64,000 bases of DNA from NCBI GenBank assembly GCA_037447655.1, contig JBBHKE010003121.1:124001-188000 (forward strand). Direction: 5' to 3'. The stretch's first letter is position 1, and each line of letters starts with the position of its first letter. Origin of the DNA: Zygnema cylindricum (Eukaryota > Streptophyta > Zygnematophyceae > Zygnematales > Zygnemataceae). The notes beneath the pieces were generated by a model. It was not told where the DNA came from and searched no databases. It saw only the letters and a list, made by a program, of their open reading frames with translations. Position numbers and translations under genes: made by a program. Below, piece by piece: positions 35,545 to 49,200 of the stretch.

Positions 35545-38500
35545 CTATTTTGCTACCCTTTGTGCTCCTAGTTTCGGAGCCGCAGTTCGTCCTCGTCCTC
35601 TAGATACCGCACCTGTCCCTCTCCCTCTCCCACTCCCAGTACCTCCTTCCATCGAGTTTCCGAGCATATCTTCTAGCGATACTGAACCTCTTAACTGCAC
35701 ATGCCCTCCTCCTCCTCCTCCCACTCCTCCTCCTCTAACAGCTCCGGCCGTCCTAATGCCAGCTGTTGTCCTCGTATTTGCGACAGGTGTCGGCTTCACA
35801 ACACTCACCGGTTTGGGAGCTGCAATTGCTGCCCAAGGATCTTCTTCTTCCTCATTGGCCCATCCGCCATTAGAACCCTCACTCAAATCAGGACCAGGTA
35901 CTACCTGTTGAGGAATGGCAGGACTTGATACTGCCCTTGTGACCGGAGGTCTTGTGGGACCTACGACAGGTCTCTTTTGAGCCGCTTGTATTCTAGACAT
36001 GACAGGAGGAGGAGGAGGAGTCGGGTCTTCGTCTAAGTTACCCCAACCATCTTTGTCGTCTATTTGCTCGTCTCCTTCTTCGTCTTTTGCGGTTATGGAA
36101 CTTTCTTCGACATCCGTCCATCCATTATCCGAGGCGGGAGTCGCAGACGAGGGAGGCTCGGCGTGGTTTTGGGAAAGGGGACGAGGAGGAGAGACTGAAG
36201 GAAGAAAAACCAGAGAATGGTAAATGAAATTAAGGCCATATAAACATGTAAACTTCATTTAAACATGGTTTAAAGTTGGTGGAGGAGAGGCTAAAAGAAA
36301 CCAAATGAGAGGATGTTCTTGAAATTCGAGACAGTTGTTTTGAATCTCAACTAGAGTTGATGGGTCTTATGAAAAAATTATATGTTTTTTGACAAAGTTA
36401 TTACTGCAATGAGAGAGTAGAGGGTTAAAAAAGCGTAGAGAGCTAAAAAATGTACAGGTTTTGGTTGTCAGAGAACTGAATATAGGAAAAATTGCAGTAG
36501 ATTAGCCGATTTAAAAAAATGCAATTTTAAGGGCAGAACGAATAGAAGAAAAAAGAGAAAGTCGAAGAAGGAAGAAGAAAGAAGAAGAAGAGAGAGAGAA
36601 AAAAAAAAAGGAAAAACAGAAGTCAAAAAGGAGAAGTCATGAAGAGGAAGTGGACGAGATGTTAAGCGGAGGTCATATTGAAAAAAAAAAAAAAACAGAG
36701 TCAAAAGTCAGAAGAAAAAGTAGAAGAAGAATAAGACGAAGAAGACAAAAGGAGTCATGAAGAGGAAGAGGAAGAATGTTAAGAAGAAGTCGTGAAAAAG
36801 AAGAAGAAACAGGCAGCCGAGGTTGAGGCAGCTGTGGGAGCAGAGACAGAGGTTTTCAGAGTGGAAACAAACGGCTCCTCCCTCTCCCCCTCCCTCACCC
36901 CTCCCTCCCTTCTCCCCCCCCTTTCCCTCTCCCTTACCCCTCCCCTCACTCCTCCCTCCCTCCCTCTCTCCTCCCTCTCCCTCTCCCTCTCCTTCCCCCA
37001 CTCACCTGATGTGGCGGCCGAGGTTAAGGTGGCCGCAGGAGCAGAGACAGTGGTGGTAAGAGGAGGAGTGGTAGGGTTTGTGGTTGCTGAGACACTGCTT
37101 TTACTTGTGAGGGAGCTCACTGCCCACCTGCAGGGAGAGGGAGAGAGGGAGAGGGAGAAGGAGAGGGAGAGCGGAGGGAGTGGGAGAGAGAGGGGGAGAG
37201 GGCGAAGGAGAACGGAGGGAGTGGGAATGGGAGTGGGAGTGGGAGGAGAGGGAGAGGGAGAGGGAGAGAGAAAAAGAAACATAAGGATATGAAAGAGAGA
37301 AAGAGAAACATAAAGATATGAAAGAGGGGAAGAGACGATTATGAAGATACTAAAGAGAGGGAGAGCCGAATATATAAGGTATGAACTTTTCGTTGAAACG
37401 CGAAACAATTAGTCTCAACGCAATCTAGTTGCGAGAATACACCAGAGACACGACTTGTCAAATAGCCCAAGAATTATCTTGGAGAGCATTTGCACTTAAC
37501 TATTATTACTTGATGTCATTAATTACCATATATCTCGCATGAAAACTTATCAAAACTAGTTTGAGAGAGATGTCACAATTAGATATTTGGAAGGTGAGGA
37601 AATAACTTACCCAAGCAACCCAGAAGATGATGATGAAGTTGGGGGGGCAGAGGTTGAACTGCTCACTGAATCACTTGACCGAGCCTGTTAAGAAAATGGG
37701 AAAACAATATTCAGGAACTTAATTTAATTTACCCAATTAATTTCCCCGATAGTTTGGTCACCAGATACATTTTTGTTCTCATTCTCATCTCAGTCTTCTC
37801 ATTCTCGTTTTCACTCTCATTCTCGTTCTCGTTCTCATTCTCCTTCTCACTCTCACTCTCATTCTCATTCCCATTCTCATTCTCGTTCTCGTCTCATTCT
37901 AATTCTCATTCTCATTCTCACCCTATCCTCACCCTCGTTCTCACCCTCCTCTGCATTCTTATCCTCACCCTCCCTTCCCCTCCCCCTTCCATTCCCTCCC
38001 CCTCTCCCAAGCAATGGTCCTTCAACAAGAATCAATACACAAAAACAAAACAATGTTGGAGATGTACCTGTGCGTAAAATTCCTTCACAGTTTGAAGGAA
38101 TACCTCTGAACCTTGAAACGCTTTTTCGCGCACATCCCTGTGTCCCACATCAGACAGAAAAAAGATGGTTTAGGGAGATCGAGAGATCCAGAAGATCGAA
38201 AAGACGGGATTATTTTGAGCATAAACAAGGGGCACCTCCATGTCATATTGGAAAAAGAAAGCCATCTAGTAAATTTCATGACGAAATTTTCACGAGGAAA
38301 ATATCATGAACAAAAATTCACAGGGCTGTGTGTTAATCCTGGACATGTAAAAACTTTAATCACATATTGTAGGTCGGCAACTTACATATCAGCATCAACG
38401 GTGAGTAGGACAAGGTTGGGAAGAATTCTGGTCCCCACTTCCGTCACATCATAATATTCTTTTGTCGCCATGAGAGCCATAATTCCTGTGACATACAACA

Positions 38501-41500
38501 GAGACATTCCATGCAATATTTATTTTCCCAATACCAAATTTTAAATAGGTCTTTACATCAGAATTATAACTGGCCCCAGTTTCCTTTTTTGTTTCCTCAA
38601 ACGTCCAACTTGTTGGCAATATAATCCTAATTCAAAATGTTTACCACATAAAGTTTTATAGTGGGCATAAAAGAACCATAAAGCCTTCTATTTTCGATTT
38701 TCTGGTGCCTTGATCTTCAAAAACAACAACAAAAAACAAAAAAAGAACACGGGCAACCTACTCGCCTAAAAATAAAAAGCGTGTATTGATTTCTAAGATC
38801 AAACTCAATTATGCCATGTTCTCTAAGGCTATAGCTTTAGTAACTTCAACTGCAATTCAGCTCAACAAGATTACGAGAGACTTTACTTTACTCTCAGTTT
38901 TAAAATCCCTAGGGTAGCGTACCACCACCAAATTTTATCCCGTATACCACACTCCGGTTTTAATCGAATACCAAAGACAAGGAGGTGCCGGTTCGTTGGG
39001 TATTGCGGTACAATTTAAGAAAAAAAAAATGGTCATGAATGACCAATCCACAGCCACCTAGCTTCTAATCTTACGGTTTCAATGTGCTTTACATATACTT
39101 TTAGCTCCTTGTTTACAGTCCCTTCCTTTCCTGTACTTGACAAAACCTAATTATGTGTGCCAATACCTTTAACACTCATATGCACCAAACAAGCACGTTT
39201 TTGTCACGACGGTCAATGGAACATCCAAAGGTCAGGTTCACGCTAAAAAATAATAGGGTTTGTACAGCGATGTTCAATACATTGCAAGTACATATCGTAC
39301 AGCCATACCGAGCGAAGGCCGACACTCTCCGATTATGGTAGGAGACATAAAAATCCTACTCTACTCAAGAGTTTTAGAACTCAAACTTAAGCATGACCTT
39401 ATTTTACTCCGAGTTTCACATTCAAGCTTAAGAATGACTATATTTTACTCTTGCGTTTAAAAATCATACTTTACGCAGAGTTTTAGAATTCTTACCTGCT
39501 GCACGTGCTGGAGGGAATGTATCTCGTAAAGCGCGAGCAGTGAAGGCATTAATAAGAACTCTTTTACGTGTCTGGAACAATACATCACAACCGAATGAAA
39601 ACCCACCAATGACCATTTTCAGGACTAAAGACCTAAGTCATTAAAATGAAAACCATATCATAACCAGCTTCAGACCGCTTCGCTTTGTTTTTTAAACAAA
39701 AACGAATTAGTTTTAGATAATTATTTTTTACAATAACTGGCCTTCCTCTTTTCTGACAATGAAACAATTCCAGCCAAAGCTGCCTAGAGCTACCATTAAC
39801 CTACGCATATTACTGCCTTAAAAGAATCAAAAGACAACAAAAACACTCACAGAGTCATTGAGATGTCGTGCGATGTTTCCGAGTAAAATTGTAGTATTCG
39901 TTCGAATTGCAGGTTCTTCATCCACCTGCCCCAAATCGTATGAGTACTGTAAACAAAAATCCTGGGCATATAACTAACTACTGCACAAAAAACTCGCAAA
40001 ACATTGGTTAACCAATAGAGTAAGTCATACTTTACATGTTAATGGGAATTCAATCAACACGGTTGAATTCTTATACTAAAAGGTTTTTTTTCTTTGGTAA
40101 AAAAAAAAGCACACACCTGTAGTTTTGAAAGGTACTTCAGGAGTGATCCTGTCAACGTACGTTGAGACAACTGTCAAAGAAAACAGAACAACGATAGGTA
40201 TTTCAGCATTTTCTTTCTACCGGCACTTTTATGTTGTCCAGCTTCAAGCCTCTCAAATTACTTACCACTTCCATTAAAGAAACTTCTCCACAACTTAAAA
40301 GAAGCAATAGTACATGTCAAATATGGACCAAACACCTTGAGAAGTTTCCATCACAGGTTAGTTTCAATGGAATGCCAGATTTTATGTCCATAAAGACATC
40401 TTTTGGAGTATAGTGACGGATAATCTCATGTAAACATGTGCTGGGATGTTTTAGTTTTCAATAAGATGAGAGAGATGAAACACTTGGGGTAGTCTTTAAA
40501 GACGTCTCTCATAACCAATAGTCAAGCCTGGATGTTAGTTGGAAAAAATAAGGTGAAGACATCTTCGACAAAGTTTACCTTTGGTGCAAAAATTAGCATT
40601 GACTTCAATGTGAGTTCCCGGAGAAATGCTGAGGTGTCTGAAAATCCTGTTGCCACATGGTTGAAAACCTACAAAAACCTCCCAAAAAATCCCAAACCTC
40701 ATATAATAGGCTACAACCTCTTCAAAACACTACCAATCCTTTCTAAACAGACAGGAACAATTCAAAGGCAAGTATTCGGTTCCTGTTACATGCCTAAAAA
40801 AGAGGGATGAAGATGAAGAAAAAAAACCTAGTTGCCAAACTGATGCAACGCAAGCTCTTCTAATCCTGAAAGCATGTGATAAAATAGATACCCACAAATA
40901 TCAAACTTTGTAGCAATATAGTTAGAGATATATGAATATCTGAACCTTCAATTGAATAGTCTCTGACATTTATCCAAACCAGTACATCAAACAAACTGGG
41001 ACTTATTGTGCTCCGAACAATAGGCACGAAACCCATCATATCAAGGATTTAAAAAAGGAAAGTTTTCCAAAACAGTAAATCTGCAAAGGTTTAAAAAAGG
41101 CAGATTAAGCAAGGAAGTGATTATCAACAAAGTCCTATATTTAGAACATCATGAAGCCCATATAGAGTGTTGCAGTGCACCTGTTCATCAACTACCGAAG
41201 GTGACAAAGAGTTTCCAAAACTGTCAATATTTTGTAACAAACCGACCCGAATTCCTCTGTCCGTAGATGCGAATAACTTGACTACAGTAGGCAAAATCTG
41301 CATTTACAGAACTGTAAAAAGCATAAGTCGCCCATATACTTCATAGAATCGTGCTTCCCTGCTGCTCAAGTTGATTGTACATATAAAAAAAGAAAAAAGA
41401 AAAAGAAGCTTAAGAATTTTCTACTAAAATCCTATAAAAATTATATATATAATAAACTATAAAATAAATAAAATTTATTGGGAAAAAATCAACATTGAAG

Positions 41501-44500
41501 TGCATATCTCAACAAAGTTTACTAACTTGCTGTTTCCTAACTTGGTTGTAAACCAGGACACAAGGTTTAATATGGATTGTTTAGAAATCTTAAACTACGA
41601 TTTCTTCAGGTGTCCAGAGAGGCGTCACTCGATTTAAAAAGGGGATTTCGCAGGTGATTCCAGGTGAAAAATAAGTTTTCCCGTTATTGACTTTTTCTAA
41701 GATTCTTGTCAGATTTGTCAAAGCTTTTCTCTAGTTTTATTTGTATTATATCCCACCTTGGTATTAAAGTCGTCCGGAGGAAGCCAAGATCCAAGCTTTA
41801 ATAAAGGGTTAAGAGCAGGAGCTGGAGCTGCTCCAAATTCCAGTGCTGATGCTAATTGAGGCAGTAACTGTAATAAAAATAAACAAACCCCGATACCAAT
41901 ACCAATAAATCCCCCATAAATATATACAAACCTCAATAAATGTACAAAGAAATCCCCAATAAACATGTACAACCCCAATTCCAATCCAGTTTTTACTTTC
42001 TCACGACAAAACACACTTTATTATACCTTACATTGCTCTTAAAATTAACAATTACAATCGGTCACAGAATATACACAGAAATGTAAGATAGTTAAATACA
42101 TAAGTGGCCCAAAATGAGCCACATCAACAGACCAAAAATTAGTGTTGTTCAAACAAATACCCTTTAACGCTAATGATTTAGCAACCCTATAAGTGACAAA
42201 CGATGTACTAGAGGTCATTGTTCAATTCAATAAAGTATTCAATCAAACATTTTACTTGCAGATTGATCTTCTCAATCTGTCATAGTCTGTGGGACGTACG
42301 ACTTTTTTATTAGAACAGACCTGGATTAGAAAAAGAAGGTTGTTACTTTTGAAAGCACAGTAGTCTAAACCAATTTTATCACTACCAGTACGTTTTCATA
42401 CAAACGATAGTCTGTAATGAAAAAGTTGCCTGTCGACAGTACATTATCCTGATCAAGAACTTAAAATGGGAGGAATTGGAGGGTTATAACAAAAGAAGTT
42501 CCAAACAAATCTTCTTTCTTGGAAGCGAGAAGAAAAAGTTCAAAGAACGTCCAGACAATAGCCAAACTGATGCACACAATGGGTAAAATGGAACTATAAA
42601 AACCTCAACCCAGAAAGTTCATTTTATGTGCTGTTCATCTCATTTGATGTTGCCCAAGCTTCAGAAAGAAAGACTACAACCAATATGATGAGACTGCATA
42701 GAAAACACCTTCGTAAACAAACAACAACAGGATTCCTCCAGCCTTGTATAGGATAACGTTTGATAGCATATAATGTTGACAGCTTTGTGAAAGGAGTTGA
42801 AAACATCAAAAGGAGTTAAAGTTTCATGTAAGAAGTCTCATACAAACAAAAGGAAAACCAACGAACAAAATTTAGAGGTTTCAATGTTAGAAGGGAAAGG
42901 AAGAAAATGCTGCAACAAGTAGACAAAATGCATAGTGAAAGAGAAAGTGAAAGTGAAAAGTGAAAAGCAAAAAGGTGAAAGTGAAAGTGAAGGAGAAGGT
43001 GAAGGTGAAAGTAAAAGTGAAAGTCAAACGCAAAGAAAATGCTGATGGGAGAGCATGAGTTGCAAGCAGAATCAAACCTTTCTTAATACAATTTGGCGAG
43101 GCAGCTGGTCTGCGAGAGAGAGAAGCTTGCGAAAAAAATTGTCCTTCTCAACACTATCCTTCAAGTTCAAAACTTCCATGAACTGGATTGTGTCAACGAG
43201 CTTATTTTGGAAAAATTCTGCACTCGGCACATATACGACCAAAGTTAAGGCTGAAAACCTGATTCCGAAAAATGGCAATTCAATACTCCTCTTCCTTGCT
43301 GACATCCCCTATATTCTCAACAGTATTGGACAAATTGGTTTTCCACGACATTATAAATTGTTCTGACATTAGGAACATAATCTTCTCTTCCCTTACAGGC
43401 CAAGCAGCTTATACACACTGTCACTGAGCGGCAATAAAAAGATGGAACAAAAACTTCACAGCTTTTAATCAAACAAATATATAATCTGTAACAGCCGACA
43501 CAACCTTTGATACAAACTGAAAAAAAAAAAAAATCACAATAATTCTGTCTTCCTTCATGCAATCACATTCAGTGATCAGAGACTCATAGAGCACCTGAAA
43601 TTCTCTCGGGTCTATCTTGCTAAAAATTTAATCAAACAAAAAAAAAACATAAAACGCACGAACGACAACTGACAAAGAGCATTTAGTAAACTCTCTGTCG
43701 TCCCCCATGGAAACCCAAACCCACCACTATTATCAATTAGCCGTGAGGGGTTCATTCGGCGTGGAGGCTGTGAGTTAAGAAGCCTTTGATAGTCAGGCAA
43801 TAAAGTCTGTAACCCAACCAAGAGAACTCTAGTCAGAAAGATTTTTTGACGAAGATGTTTTATGCCCCTAATTGGCAGTAAGCCTATCTGCAACTATGGT
43901 GAAAAACTTGGGATATTGACCAAGATTTTTCCCTTTCTGGTACATTTTTGTATGATTTTGTACCATAGGCATGAATCTCGGCCAGCATCCCAGGATTTCA
44001 CTGTATTGTGGGTAGGCTTAGTTAAACCCGCATCCATCTTTGATGACTTTTAGTTCACTTTCCTTCCCAAAAAAATAATCACACAAGATCCTTTCAGTGT
44101 AAAACCTTGAGCTATCCAGTCGATAGACGAGGAGAACATGCAAAACGAAATATTGTTCAACAGCAAAGGATGCTTTGGATAAAGGTACATTTCTTTCTGA
44201 AAAAATCAACCTTAGACACACCTTGGGAATTGGGGCCGTATTCCGTAGCTCTTCTGTCCGAGTCAGTTTGGAAGCAGAAAAAAGCTCCTGTATGAGGCAA
44301 CCTGAATGCCAAAATATTGCCAGGATAACCAGGTTTCTGAAGTTAATTGCACTAGTAGTAATTATTTCATATCGTATCAGCTGCCCATCCGATAATCGCT
44401 GATAAGAATAACCGAACATATATATTGGACCAATGCTTCAATATATTTGATATGCACTGACTATTACAACAGGTACTGAAACTATTCCGCTCGGTGGACA

Positions 44501-46165
44501 GCGAAGCATGACTACTTAAATTGGTGCATGAGTCTTGTACACACGTTTTCCAGGTCCACTCAATTTGTCCTTTTCAGCCTGTTCAGGTTAGTTTCTCTTT
44601 CAGGGTAGTCCGTACTTTTCCACGTTTTCTTGTAATATAAATATCTTTTTAACTCCTACTCGCTTCATGTGACCGATATTTGATGCTACCGCTGAAATGC
44701 AGGACAGCCAAGCATCCTCAAAAAAAAGATGTGAAAAAAAAAAAAGTTATATTTCTGAAATTCCCTTCATTATGCATTGGAGAACAACAAAGTGCACAAA
44801 TAGACTTAGAAAAAACTGAGAAAGCTCTATTCTGCAGAATCAGAAGATCTCAAACTTCTACAAAAGACAATCCAATGCATCCTCAAAACATGAATTTAAG
44901 AACTGGAAATGAAAAAAATGCATCTACGACATGATCTTGCCCCATATTTGGCAAGTAATCACCAGCTACACGAAAGGAACATTCGAAAATTGGAAAAAGA
45001 GGTCCTGAAGATAATACACCATTAAAATGGTTGAACTAATCTAAAAACTGGAATTCTGGATTGCATGCACATAAGTGTGGCTCAATCTATTTTTTAACTG
45101 AAAAAGTTTGCATACATTTGTTGTCCTCATATAAGTGTGAACAACTCTATGGAACTTTTTGAAATAAGTACAGCATGATGATGCGTGCAACATGTTCATA
45201 TTGTTTGTTATTCAATTAAGGAAAAAAAAAAAAAAAAAACTATAAACTACAGAACTAACAGCAGGAAATTTCAATCATGGTTCAAAGGAAAAAAAAAGGT
45301 CTCTCACCCAAACCCCAGGAGTCTATGGCGTAGGGTGGGCCTTTCCGAACAGCCGACCAATCACCTTTTGCTACTTCCAAAGGCTTATATTGTGCTCCAA
45401 CCAACCATTCACACGGCTGTCATCCCAAAAAACCCTAATGACATTAAAGGCAGTGGGATGAAAGAAGTGAGAAATACGAGTTTTTTTGTCTCTTCCAAGC
45501 AAAGCACTGAGGGACCTTTCAGAGTTTTTTGTCTCCTCCTAGCAAGGCACTGAACATGCGTTTACATGTGCTACATGTGCTCATCAAGTGAAGAATAAAA
45601 AAGCAAAAAGGGTTCCATAAAGTTGTTTACAACATCTCTTTGTACCAATTTTCCACAGCAAAACAGGGGCACTTTTGACTGTTCTTGGAGAACAATTCAA
45701 AATAAGTACTACAGAGCCAGGTGGGACCTTCCAATAGAATACAAATCGAGGAAACGCAGAATTTTGCAACCACTGTTTATTCATTCGAAACAAGTTTAAC
45801 TTTAAAGGCAAAGAATCAATTGAGATGCTACAATTTGTTCATGAGTACTTTTCATAGTTTTATCCCTCCATAAAAAGCTTCTTCTAAACCCAAAATCGTA
45901 GAAGAAAAACCCAAAATAGGGAGAAAACCTACCAACATAGGCCCTTCAGCAGAAGGATTGCCTCCATCAAACTCCGACAAAACATCAAAAGAGTGAAGCT
46001 TCCAATCTAGAGTGGGAGTAACCACAACTGAGTCCACACAAATATTGCCATGAACCTGCCATAATGCCACAGAAAACACCCGTTTTTGGTCCATGGAAAG
46101 TGTGTGTGTGTGTGTGTGTGTGCGTGTGTGTGTGTGCGTGTGTGTGTGTGTGCGTGTGTGTGTGC

Positions 46166-46205
<40 letters not shown>

Positions 46206-49200
46206 ATAGAAGAGAGTTGTGGAGGGCGGAGAGCCAGATATATATATATAAACTGCATCATATGACGGCAGATTAAGACTGCCTAGAAGAATGATTAAGA
46301 ACCATCACATTCAATGGGAAGAGACATGCGAAAATGTGTGTGCCAGTTTGCAGCCCATTGCCAACTGAAAAATTAGTGAACATCCATTTTACCGAAAATA
46401 TTTCACCTTAATATCAAAATGTTGCTCTATCCGACGGAGAATTTTGGAATTCTTTCCAATTCAAACTTGGTAGAAAATCTATAATAAATGTCATATCACC
46501 ATATGTACACCAAGCAGAGAACCATGAGATATGGACAATGGCAACGAATACACAGTGACTTTCTTTTAAAGTCACAATCAAGTCCGTTTAATTCATTTTC
46601 ATATATTGACATAGAAGTCGTGAAAAACAACAAAAACAGTATTCAGGATAACAAATGGCATCATCAGAATTTCCACATCATTCAGTTCCAAAAAAGAGCA
46701 CATGATGAAAATAGGGAACATCACTGATATTTGGTACAACCAATCATGAAGTTGCCTACAAATCATGACATGTAAAGTCATCTTCCCATACCATCAAAAA
46801 AAAAAATATCACACAAAAACACCTGAAACGTCAAGAATGTGAAATTAAGAAAACCTCCTAAAAGGTAAAGAATGTGACTTAAGAAAAAGCTCCTGAAGAG
46901 TCAAGAATGTGATCTTACAAGCTTGCAGTCGTTGCTGAGGAAGCTGACAGCCTTGGCAATTTGATGCAGGCCCCAAGCATAGTACTCGTTTCTGTCCAAA
47001 GCCATAGCAAGATAGTGAGACAACTCTCTCTTTCCCTCTCCCTCTCCCTCGCCCCTGCCCCTGCCCTCGACCTCGCCCTCACCCTCACCATCGTCCTCTC
47101 CCTTTCCCTCTCCATCACCCTCTCCCTCTCCCTCTCCATCGCCCTCTCCCTCTCCCTCTCCCTCGCCCTCGCCTCGCACCCCCGCCCCCACCCTCATCCC
47201 CGCCCCCGCCCTCGCCTCCGGCCTCGCCTTCACCCTTGCCCTCGCCCTCTCCCTTTCCCTCTTCCTCTCCCTCCATCCCTCCATCCTTGCCTTCCCCCTC
47301 CCCCTCCCTCTCCCTCGCTCTCTCCCCCTCTCTCTGCCAAGGGAAATTAACTTTGAGGGCAATTACAGTCAAAAAACGTATGCAGAGAGGGAAAAAAGAT
47401 AAAGAAAGAAGTACCAACAAATAGACCCGAAAACAAGCAGTCGAAGAGGGAAAAGGTAGAGATACTTGGAAGTCACATAGAGGAATCATGTATGGGGGAA
47501 AAGCACAAGAAATTCAATGGAGGAGGGGCGTAATATGAAGTGAAAGTCGAGTCATAGGAGAAAAGAAGTGAGTGAGAAGTTTTTGGAGAAAATAAAAAAG
47601 TTTTACACAGGACAGGAAAGCAGGCAAGAGGACTGAAAGTAGAGCAAAAAGGATAAAGGTGCATCAAGAGGTCGAAGGAAGGACATTAGAGATTCACCTA
47701 AGAGAATATGTAAGTGGGGTAGGATAAAGAGGACGGCTAGGCGAACAATGGTTGACTAGGGTAAGGACATACAGGCACAAATACATCCAAAAGAAGAATA
47801 ACAGAAAATTAAATGAATTAGAGGCCTCAGGTAGGAGATGAGGGCCCACATTTCACAAAAGAGTGCAAAGCAATGCATTTAATCCTTTTGCATTGCTCTG
47901 AAAACCTGTTATCAATTTGCTAAATTGATGTTACAACCAGGAATGGCCTCTCTCCTTTAAGAATTGGCCTGATTTCCTCCACATTTACAATGCAGATAAA
48001 TTCCTCCTCTGAGGCCTAAAAAGTATTTTTTAATCTTACAGATAAATGCATGCGAAACCAGTAACAGACCTTTGAGTGCCTTCTAACTGAAGTTCTTTAA
48101 TCTTGTCAGCCAATGGCATAACAGGCTCTGTTATCAGGTAAATAGTCGGTTTCATAACACCTCCATCTTCCTTTTCCACTTCGGCGCTATGCAGGAAGGA
48201 AAGAACATTAGGGTGACGGAGCTGAAAACAGAAAGAAAGAACATAAATACTAAATTAATTAAAAACACAGGATACAAGATTACCTCTATCCTGGTAGGAC
48301 TGACTCCTAGCTGAACCATAAAGCACAAAAATACAAATTTATTAGAATTTCAACATGCACAAAAAAAAATGTGCAAAAAAATGATAGGTCTCTTCAACAA
48401 GGGCTTGACACTTGTTATAATATCCATGTCCTTGTCAAATCGCATTCTCTGAAAATTTGTTTAGAAACTATGCGGTCCTTTACTTTTGGTGTGGACTACA
48501 GAATTTAAATGATTGACTATGCCTAGAAATTCAATAGCCCGCACAATTAATATGCATCATTATTTTTGGTGATTATTGGAGACTACTAGTGAACAAGAAC
48601 TCTGATATCAACAAATGATTGACTCTAAACCACATTTATTTTAAGCTAACAAAACTGACACATGTCTAGTAATAATAAACAGTGCGGATGCATCAAAATG
48701 AAGATGCAACAATTCCATGAAAAATAAATACACATGAGCTGCATTGTAAGGGGTTATTTAGGATTAATAAAGGTTTTGTTTTTTTAAAACATACTACATT
48801 TACTCTAAAACACTACAATGTTGATTGGTCTCATGTTGATGATATTTACTCCTTCCCATTCCCATGTTTTTGTCTCATGAATAAGTGTTAGCCAAAGTGG
48901 ACTTTTTTATAAACAGTGTGCCTCCTTGTCAACTGACACGACAGTGTTAGGGCAAATGTCCATTGTGACAGAGAGCCCTTCGTTACATTGCCGTATGCAA
49001 ATAATGGCTCAAATAACACAATCGTATAGGTCAATTTTTTTGTTTGAGAGGAAAGTGCTCACGGGTCCGTTGACTTTTTCGGCTGAAGTAAGGGCTCTCT
49101 GTTACAATGGACATTCGCCCTTAGTAAACTGGCATCGTATTAGTGTCGGTAATTCCTAAAAAACCGACAGCATTTGAAGGTGTAGCAATATACTACAGTA

